From: Eutrigla gurnardus
Taxonomy: Eukaryota; Chordata; Actinopteri; Perciformes; Triglidae
Reading direction: 5' to 3'
NCBI GenBank assembly: GCA_963514095.1
Contig: OY741271.1
Location: forward strand, 3,791,976 to 3,855,975
Length of the DNA stretch: 64,000 nucleotides
Positions 56,657 through 64,000 of this stretch are shown piece by piece. The notes under the pieces are model-generated. The model was not told where the DNA came from and searched no databases. It saw only the letters and a program-made list of their open reading frames with translations. Both the position numbers and the translations under genes were made by a program. Positions within the stretch are counted from its first letter, which is position 1. Each line of letters begins with the position of its first letter.

Positions 56657-57454
56657 CCACTAATATCTTGATTAGTCAATTTGCAAAGCTTTTTTCTACA
56701 TAGACAAATGGGATCATACTCCATAAATACTGTTTTTATATTGTGACAGGGACCCTGATAGGATGTATTAAATGTCAGTTTGATGCCTTACATGTGACCT
56801 TGTTCTAATACCAGTCAAAAAAGCTCAAGATTTATTAATAACAATTATAATATTAATCCTGCTATCAGTATTATCATATAATGTAATACTAAAGCAAATT
56901 ACATTTTTAAAAAAGGCCAGATACAAAAAATTAAAGTCACCATAACTAATAGTAAATAATAAGAAAAAAAATACATTCCCTCTGAAAACTGAACAGGCAA
57001 AAACGTATGTATGGCAATAATTTATTGTCATAAAAAAATAACTACAGTAGTTGACCACAGCAGAACATGCTGTCTTTGGTCTGTCTTTCGCATGCTGTCA
57101 CATGCTACATAAAGGCACATTACTTAAAGGTTCACACATATATATACACAAGTGTGCCAATATAGAACTTAACATATACACATACTATTTACACATATAT
57201 TATCACATGTGTGTTTTACATTGAGTTTACTTTGGCTGGTTGAGAAGGAAAATGAACCGCCGCTGACAACACAAAAATGTTTAAATATGTGCAAGTTGTG
57301 ACAAAATAAATAAAGTGAAAAAATAAATTGTTCAATGAAAAGAGGAGAAAAAACTCTATAATATTTTCAAAAATAAAATGAAAAATAGAATTACCACGTT
57401 ATGATTTCAATTTTTTCTCCGTTAATGAGCTATCACAAAAGTGACTTAAGTTCT
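56657..57454. other. AT-rich 3' flank of the macro-protease-PHD gene
   Basis: No coding features are seen. On the minus strand an AATAAA at 57018-57023 could be the poly(A) signal of the gene ending at 57455. Confidence 0.4.
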
Positions 57455-57565
57455 TTACAGGCACAAGGAGCAATCCCAGCTCTCTGCCCTGGCCTTTTCA
57501 AGGGCTGCGGTGTTCATTCCTAGGCACTGTTCGTGGTACCATCGTTGGCATGTTTCGCATTGTAT
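57455..57565 (-). CDS. Last exon: second half of the PHD finger and stop
   Basis: It encodes IQCETCQRWYHEQCLGMN and then SWDCSLCL before TAA. With the previous exon this gives the full Cys4-His-Cys3 ligand set and the conserved Trp before the last Cys pair. It is bounded by a TTTTGTAG acceptor at 57566. Confidence 0.85.
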   Translation of the reverse strand: MQCETCQRWYHEQCLGMNTAALEKARAESWDCSLCL

Positions 57566-60500
57566 CTACAAAATGAAAAAATCGTTATCTCAAAGATGAT
57601 TCTCATAATACTCTCACAAATATAGACCTGTCAGTAATTCAGAAAAATGTTGCCAACATAACTACAGTGTCTGTATCCTTTCTTTAAGTCAGTGGTGCAG
57701 CCAAATACTGACAACACACATTTCTTTATTCATACAATACATATGAATATTAACATTTCATTAAATGTTAAATTAAACATTAAATTACTTTATTGACAGT
57801 ATGTTGATGTATCTAAAAACTCAATGACAGGCAATGACACACAGAAAAAATCATGACAGCCTGTCACCAAAATCCTGCCACCCACCAACCCCCTAAAAAG
57901 GACGAAAAACTCACCCAATTTGTGAGCGGAGGCCCAGGTCCAGGAGGCTTTGTCGCAGAACACATTGCACAGTTATTCGCGGAGTCGAACACTAAAATGT
58001 AAGGAGAAATATAAACAAATGTATCAAATGAACAACAGCAATTTTGTGTAAAATTCACCTTCAGCCCATATTCCACATAAGCTTAACTACTTTTCAGAAC
58101 AACTGAACAGAATTGGTTCAATCAACTGAGAGTGTGTTAATTCTGAGATAAGTGTGTGCATGACAGCCATTAGCAATCTAGCTCGGATACTATGGTTCAC
58201 CATGGCAACAAGGACCTTAAAGACAGAGCCTCCAATTCAAAACAGAGGTAGACATATGAATGTGAGCTGGTGCAAACCATGACATTTATCTTTAAAAACC
58301 AGCGTTGAGGGTCAAGACGTTTCAATACTTTCAAATTGTATTTAGAGTACTCCACATAATTATCATTTAAAATAAGTTGACATGAATTTCTTGAATGTGC
58401 TGGAATCCAAGACTTACATTTGACAAGTGACAGCAACTGAAGATGAAAATATGGATCAAACAAGTCAGATACATAGTTTACTTATACTTACTTGTACAGC
58501 CAGAGTCCAACACAGTAATAATGATTTTGCCATTATCAGGTTCAAACATTTTCATTACCTAACTTTTTGTAAGGTAATTTCTGTTTTAAGGGACATTCTG
58601 TTGATTTCGTGTTTGTGGCTTACATTATACATTTCCCTTAATGGTTTGGTTTATCTGGCTGTCATCCATACTCTTTACTGGCTTTTGTTATTTTTTATAT
58701 TTTCCCATCCTAATGATGTCTTCTCATTTTCATGATTAATTTCCCCTATTTATGTATGAAATTAAGCTCTGGGCTGAGACAAACTGGCTAACATTCATTA
58801 ACAGATCTGTGTGTAAACTTTGGGAGTTATTCTTCCATGCAAGGGCGTAGAATTGGGTAGGGACCCTAGGGACACGTCCCTACCAATATTCAGCCGCTAC
58901 TGTGTCGTCACTATCAATACAAACGCTGTCCGCAGTGTTTAGTCAATGATTATGGCACACAAAGGGTTAAATGTCGGTGTCTGCTAGAAGTCCCGCCTCT
59001 AACCTAAATACCGCTCCCTGATCGGCTGCCGGTTTCTCGCTAACTTACATGTGATTGGCTGTCCCCACGGTCACTCCTTCTGCTTGTCAAAACTACCTGC
59101 AAAGTGCTAGTTGGACCGGACGAGAGGCAATGAATGTTAAAGGAGTCATCACCTGGTTTTATACGTATCCAGCCCCCCTTGGATCGCTTTGGATCAATTC
59201 GTAAAACTTATTAGAAAAAAAAAAAAAAAATTTAATCAATCATTGAGCTTGTTCTGACCCTTTTTCGTACCGCGATTTTATCACGCGAGATTACGCGCGA
59301 GGTTTTGACTGGTCCGGATGTGCATTGTATAATATGTAATGAGGCGCGCGTTGATTCGCCGCAGGAAGGACAGAGCCGGGGGGGCTTGCCTGCATGCAGA
59401 CTCCAAAACATAATGGCGGCGCTTCGGCGATTTCAGGTAGCGGACGGGGCGGGGTTGGGTGGTGAAAGAGGGGTGGGCTTATGCAAGTAGCCGCCACGGT
59501 GACGTCACCGAAGGCGCAGAATCAAAATCTCGTGCTTTAGGAATGCACACCCTTGTGTGCTATTCCTGTTCGGAAAAAGAGCAGAAGCGAAAAAACGGCG
59601 CCACTTTCAAACTCCAGCCTTTCAGGCAAGTTTCAACTGAGGTCAAACACAGATATGCATGTTTTAACAAGAGAAATTGCGATTTCCAGGTGATGACTCC
59701 TTTAACTGAGCTGCGAGTGTAAGTTGTCAACATGTTCGGCATTTGTTCTTCCTGGGTCACGTCAGCTAGATGGATTTTAATATCAGTGGTGTCATTTACA
59801 TTTGTGTTTGTGTCTGTTTGCGTGCGTGTACGTGTGTGCTGTATAGGATTTGAAGGATGTCAAAGAAGAGAAAAGTGGATATAAGAGACTTCTTTAGGAG
59901 TCCAAGTGTAAGTTACTGCAAGGGTGTATAGGTAGAGGCTCAACAATACAGATATGGAATAAAAGATAATATTAATGCCAAATACATTCTTATTTTCATG
60001 TATTTGTGTAGAAGAGAACAACGGTTTAAAAACACAAATAAAGAAAATTTGTGGTGGAAATACAACAAAACCTCAGATTCTAGATGATCATGTGATTTTA
60101 TAATTATAAAATATAATTAATTAATAAAAAAAGTACCTGCTAATATTTAGTAAAAGCCTTTTTTGCTCAGGCAATAACTGTACCATCAAGCTCTATGATC
60201 ATTGTATCCCTAATGTATCTGTTCATGTCATGCATCAACATATTGTTGTAAGGTGACAGACAGCAGAGAGGCTGGAGGAGATGGAGGAGGAGGCCAGAGA
60301 AGGTAGAGGAAGAGAGGCAGGTGGAGGTAGAGAAGGAGAGGCTGGAGCAGATGAAGGAAGAGAGGCAGGAGGAGGTAGAGAAGGAGAGGCTGGAGCAGAT
60401 AGAGGAGGAGAAGCTGGAGGAGATGGAGGAGGCGAAGCTGAAAGAGAGGCTGGACATTCACAGGTGAGGTTAAATAATGATGGATATGTTAGTCATGAGA

Positions 60501-63500
60501 TTCAGCACTGTGACAAATGTTAGTGTGATGATGATCTGAATGGCAATGTTTCACCCATGTAGCTTTAAAATCAGAGCTTTATATCATCCTGTATTACTAG
60601 TGTGTATGTGTTTACAGTAGTTGCTATACAGTTGTCAAATTCATATTGTGGTTTATTCCTCGTATGTTCCTTATTAAACCTAAAACATCTGCATGACGTT
60701 AAATTATGATTGTTAATGCAAAAAACGTCAACTTTCAGGAGTGCTGCCTTGAAGCACTTTTGTGTCCCCACCAATCACAAAATCAAACCTACTCCCTTGC
60801 TTCCATGACTCTGTTTGTCTGCTCTTCAAACACTGATTTGAATTCGGGTTGAGGAAGTAGCAATTCTAGAAGGGGGGTGAAAACTTCCCTTTCCCTATGG
60901 TGTGGGGATTCTGTGGTAATCCCAGGCCAAGCAGGGGATATAATACCTCCAACTAGTCCTCAGTCTGCCCTGCAGCCTCCTCCCAGCAGGAAGTGCCTTG
61001 AACATCTCCCTAGGGAGGTGACCAGGTGGCATCTGTATGAGATGACCAACTGCCTCAAATGAAAATAGCCTTTGAGAATACTTATTAACGTACATGTGAA
61101 TTAAATCTTCCAGACATTGACCTTTTCTGATTAAGCTGTACTTCGGTTAGTATCCCTCCAGAACCAAGACAAACACTTTCCTTACAAACCTGATGCTTCC
61201 AGTATCTTCAGAGCCATTGTTCTTCTTTTATCTGCCATTTCCTTTTTTGCCGTTCCAAATGTCATAACTGGGACAGCCGGGAAGGCCTTCATTACTTCTT
61301 CTGCCATCTAGACCGTCACAAATATTTAAAATGTCATATGTGTCTGACTCATGTACAGTACTTTACAGCTGCTGTGACGCATAAGTACATTAACCAAAAG
61401 GTATGTTACTCAATCTTTCATAGTTGCACTTGTACCATATTATTAGATGGCAAAAGATACAGTGACAGCGTAGGTAGCTAAACAAAGACATAGACTTCAA
61501 TTAAGAAACACAACTGTGAGTGATAATAGTGAGTGATAAACTAATACGACTGATAATACCATGACATATTTACCTCTTAAAATACTGTAAACACTTACCA
61601 TTGCGACAATGACCCCACAGCTACTGCCATCGCGCTGAACTGGATGGGTCAGAACTCCTCCTTTCCACTTTATATCAACCCACTCAGTTCTGCCGAGGCT
61701 TGCTCTCCTCATTTTCAGGTAGTCACTGTATGTGATTTATGATGGAAGTTAATTAAATTTCAAACAAAGCAGAGAAAGTTTGTTGCATATGGTTCAAATT
61801 AACATTGGATCGAAAAAATAGTCCTATGAATATTAAATTCCATATTGATACATTTAATTCACAAAAAGAATATTCTCAAAAAATTAAGTTCTTACCTGTT
61901 ATTTTGAGGGTAGGAATTTTATTTTTTTTGTAGCTGCAGAAATGTACATACACCAAATACTTGCAGCTCTAATGGATGCGTATGTTTGCTGATATTTTAA
62001 ATGAATGAATACCTGATTGCCTGTGCTGCATGAAAGGAATCAGCTTCCTCTGTGGAATTTCTTGCGGGATCCACCAGATATACTGTCTGGTTGACAGCAT
62101 TTACATACTGAAAAATATATTAAAATAATGAAACAAATGCTGATGTACAGTATATAAAACACACAACACAGTTTTAATGTATATTCAGCCAGAAGTTCTC
62201 TACTAACCAGAAACTTCCAGTGGATATCCCCAACATTGACAAAGGAAAGAATGCCTTTGAATTTGTCGAAGTTCACCTATGAAGGAACCAAAAGGTTATT
62301 ACTATTTCCTTTTTGAACCATATTTTAATTTAAGCTATTATATAAATATTTCGCATGATGGATATCAAATACTTTTTAAAAATGTTATACATGCTCCATC
62401 CTCTCAAGGGCTTTGCTATTGGTTTACCCCTCCAAGATTCCGCCTTTGCATCCTGAAAGGAGATTTTTTTACCTTCCGCCCTATCAGGGGATTGCAGACC
62501 CAGAGTGCCCTTCTCTCCTATATAACTACTGTATCTGCACAGCTTGTCTCCCTTTTTTAATCAATCACCTTGAGTTACACTGTACTTACAGATGTTATTC
62601 AGCAGTGCAAGATGGCAGCACTTTCTACTCTGAGATTTTGGCTTTGGACTGTTTGGAGGAAGTGGACATGTGAGCTCCATCTTAATTTACAGTCAGTGGG
62701 GTAAACCATTTGTGAAGCCAGTTAAATGGCTATGCACATACTCATAGTAGTGGAGTTACATCCAGGTAGTTACTATATTCAGTCTATTTTTAATTCCATC
62801 TCTACATATGACATTATGTACCTTTGCCAATCTCTGGTGGGCAAGCTGCTGCCTTTCCCCATGCAGTATCACACCTGCTACGTAGTGGCTCAGAAGGTAG
62901 AACGTGTTCCCCATCTGTAGCTCGTTCGCAGCAAGGTGGATATGGGCTTCAATAATCTTGATCAAGGAATTGGATTGGGGAAGCACACGTAACTGTTATG
63001 TAAACTGTTGGAAGTCACAAAATTCTCACAGTATGCTATATTACTGTTTAACAATTGATTTAGCAATGGACCTACAGCTTTAACAGAATAATACACAAAA
63101 TATACCTCGCCTGTTAACCACTGGTGGGGTCGAAGTGATCGAAGCTCACTGTGGTGGATGACGAGTGAGTGTCCTCTGGTCTGATAGGGGACCACAGACA
63201 CTATAACCTCTGTGTCTTTTTTTTTCCACAAAGAGGCGAGCTGCAGATCAAACCAGACCAAAGACAACATATGTTTACACATAATAATGCAATTTATTTC
63301 CTCTCTGTTAAAAAATACTTTATTATATTATTATTTAGAATTATCACTTATAATTATAAATACAAATCTGTTGTGAATGAAATTGTTAATTACATTTAAT
63401 CTTACCTGTTGCTCTGTATTTTGAGACCCACTTTTGGAAGGGGTCGTTGGCACTTTCCTCACTGGAGCACTCGGTGCTGTGATCCCCTTTTGAGGAAAAA

Positions 63501-64000
63501 TCTTCAGACATGCTTTTTCAATTGCATTTGCAGTTTTTTGGTCATTGTTTACCAGGTTTATGGTGATCGGTGTGTTTTGATCTGGTCCTTGTCCAAAGAA
63601 GTCTTTGATTGTGGTTGCAATTGTTTCGCAACATGCCTTCAGTGGGAAGTTGAAAATCCCAGAGCTCAAAGCCGGAATGGCAACAGAATGAAGATTGTGT
63701 TGTTGTACTTTTTGCAAAATGCTACAGACTGCTTGCCTCAGCTTTTTTTTGGCTGTGGAAACCATTGCCGGGGTTGGTTTTGGAGGTAGATCTGGGCCGA
63801 CTGCGTGGATGACCTTCTTGCACTTTAAATTTCCTGCATTTGTCACAACTGCATCACCAGCTTGCAATGGGCCGTACTGAGTGATGTGTTGGTTGCACTC
63901 AGCCTGAATCTGTGGACCTCCAGCCTTACTCAGGGCTTGTGCCAGACCACCTGTGTGCTGGAGTTGCCCATTGGCAGCATTGACAATTGCATCTACCCCA
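57455..64000 (-). CDS. Macro domain - Ulp1/SENP-like protease - PHD finger gene (3' nine exons)
   Basis: Nine exons join in phase with GT-AG introns: 64000-63406 (open at the window edge), 63240-63106, 62956-62822, 62276-62208, 62107-62013, 61725-61599, 61307-61190, 57991-57915 and 57565-57455. The product has a macro domain (ADP-ribose binding fold), then a C48-type cysteine protease with His (GDIHWKFL), Asp (VYLVDPAR), Gln and Cys (QRDGSSCG). A C-terminal PHD finger (Cys4-His-Cys3) ends at TAA. Such a protein would read ADP-ribose and histone tails and cleave SUMO or ubiquitin-like conjugates; this is inferred from the domains. I do not recognise a named gene. It may be host or carried by a large DNA transposon. 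No stop or frameshift was found. Confidence 0.8.
57915..57991 (-). CDS. Exon: first half of the PHD finger
   Basis: It encodes FDSANNCAMCSATKPPGPGP and PLTNW; CAMC is the first zinc ligand pair. TTTTAG acceptor, GTGAGT donor. Confidence 0.78.
57992..59136. other. Intron sequence with a hAT-like fragment
   Basis: No coding exon is recognised. GGGCGTAGAATTGGGTAGGG followed by TAGGGACACGTCCCTACC (about 58843-58890) resembles the end of a common fish hAT MITE, but no partner end or duplication was found. Confidence 0.4.
59141..59701. mobile_element. TTAA-flanked MITE, 561 bp, with AGGAGTCATCACCTGG ends
   Basis: Perfect inverted ends AGGAGTCATCACCTGG and CCAGGTGATGACTCCT are flanked by TTAA at 59137-59140 and 59702-59705. 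The interior is GC-rich, contains CGCGAGATTACGCGCGAG, and has an ATGGCGGCGCTTCGG start-like sequence before a GTAGCG donor. It belongs to the same TTAA class as 28464-30117 but to another family. Confidence 0.8.
59847..59907 (+). other. Possible short plus-strand first coding exon
   Basis: After TGTATAG, an ATG at 59857 encodes MSKKRKVDIRDFFRSPS up to a GTAAGT donor. Such MSK(K/R)xK...FF starts are common in TE-derived hAT/ZMYM-type proteins. Opposite in strand to the enclosing gene and inside its largest intron. Confidence 0.4.
60264..60463 (+). other. Possible plus-strand coiled-coil exon with internal repeats
   Basis: Following an ACAG acceptor, a frame in phase with the exon at 59847-59907 encodes a Glu/Arg/Leu-rich coiled coil (EKERLEQMKEERQEEVEKER core) up to a CACAG/GTGAGG donor. 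The DNA is a purine-rich repeat, so low complexity could mimic coding. Confidence 0.35.
60885..61065 (-). pseudogene. LINE 3' ORF fragment
   Basis: The minus strand encodes GHLIQMPPGHLPREMFKALP and AGRRLQGRLRTSWRYYI, CLAWDYHRIP. This is the C-terminal segment of a common fish LINE (R-M-P-x-x-R-L-P-R ... RGRPRTRWRDYI pattern). It lies in the large intron of the macro-protease-PHD gene. Confidence 0.6.
61190..61307 (-). CDS. Exon: protease C-terminus and linker
   Basis: It encodes MAEEVMKAFPAVPVMTFGTA and KKEMADKRRTMALKILEAS, a helical, charged segment, and ends in phase 1. It is followed by a 3.2-kb intron that contains opposite-strand exon-like sequence and a MITE. Confidence 0.7.
61599..61725 (-). 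CDS. Exon: protease block with catalytic Gln and Cys
   Basis: It encodes DYLKMRRASLG, then PVQRDGSSCGVIVAM, the oxyanion Gln and the nucleophile Cys of the C48 family. ACATACAG acceptor and GTAAGTG donor fit. Confidence 0.85.
62013..62107 (-). CDS. Exon: protease block with catalytic Asp
   Basis: It encodes YVNAVNQTVYLVDPARNSTE and AQAI; the Asp in LVDP is the expected catalytic aspartate. The exon leaves two bases that are completed by the next exon. Confidence 0.8.
62208..62276 (-). CDS. Exon: protease block with catalytic His
   Basis: The 23 codons end in VNVGDIHWKFL; the His-Trp pair is the catalytic histidine signature of C48 peptidases. TTCATAG acceptor, GTTAGT donor, phase 0 on both sides. 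Confidence 0.8.
62822..62956 (-). CDS. Exon: Ulp1-like protease, second block
   Basis: IIEAHIHLAANELQ follows directly on the previous WLTGE, the usual continuation of a C48 domain, and the exon ends LAHQRLAK before GTACAT. I chose the acceptor at ATCAAG because it restores this continuity; an acceptor about 30 bp upstream (AACAG) would also keep the frame. Confidence 0.7.
63106..63240 (-). CDS. Exon: start of the Ulp1-like protease domain
   Basis: It encodes 45 codons ending HHSELRSLRPHQWLTGE, matching the first conserved block of C48 proteases (D/E-L-x-x-L ... W-L-x-D/G-E). It is bounded by an ATCTGCAG acceptor and a GTATAT donor, in phase 0 at both ends. Confidence 0.78.
63406..64000 (-). 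CDS. Exon: macro domain and linker (partial at window edge)
   Basis: The exon opens in GVDAIVNAANGQLQHTGGLA, the classical ADP-ribose-binding loop of macro domains. It continues with KVIHAVGPDLPPK and SVAIPALSSGIFNFPLKACC and ends with a Ser/Pro/Lys-rich linker before a CAG/GTAAGA donor. The N-terminal strand of the domain and any upstream exons lie beyond 64000. Confidence 0.88.

Overview
The window looks like one piece of a teleost fish chromosome. The signs are a recognisable vertebrate gene (DEDD) with GT-AG introns, hAT and Harbinger MITEs, L2-like and Tx1-like LINEs, Ty3/gypsy elements, a gamma-type endogenous retrovirus (ERV), a 5S rRNA-derived pseudogene and a nucleosome-length satellite. 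It is AT-rich and dominated by nested transposable elements (TEs). There is no sign of bacterial operons, CRISPR or tRNA genes.

Left part (1-8.5 kb): the minus-strand gene DEDD (death effector domain-containing protein). Three coding exons (5877-6441, 2499-2603, 1877-2014) join in phase; a probable 5' non-coding exon and ETS-type promoter lie near 8.2-8.5 kb, and the last coding exon(s) fall outside the window. Two hAT elements with exact 8-bp target-site duplications (TSDs) sit inside its introns (21-1257 and 4671-5560).

8.5-25.6 kb: intergenic DNA packed with TEs. It holds a LINE 3' fragment, a hAT MITE, an L2-type tail and two Harbinger-like MITEs. The largest item is a 9.1-kb ERV (15816-24894, minus strand) with 431-bp LTRs that differ at one base by eye, a 4-bp TSD, a tRNA-Asn-type primer site, a gutted gag, pol broken at the protease/RT to integrase join, and an open env.

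25.6-42.4 kb: decayed LINEs, a TTAA-flanked long-inverted-repeat element, a Ty3/gypsy element broken by a solo LTR and by a Harbinger element, an intron-containing repeat-family gene that I cannot name (37.1-39.0 kb), Tx1-like LINE pieces and a 5S pseudogene.

42.4-56.7 kb: two tRNA-Pro-primed LTR elements, one inserted in the gag of the other. They host a hAT (itself hosting a second TTAA long-inverted-repeat copy), a second hAT MITE, and an L2-like LINE with a 985-codon open ORF2. A 4.9-kb, roughly 169-bp satellite with pentamer and dimer higher-order structure follows.

56.7-64 kb: the most notable locus. Nine minus-strand exons join in phase and encode a macro domain, then a Ulp1/SENP-type (C48) cysteine protease with His, Asp, Gln and Cys all present, then a C-terminal PHD finger. 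The 5' end lies off the right edge. Its largest intron contains opposite-strand exon-like sequence and another TTAA MITE.
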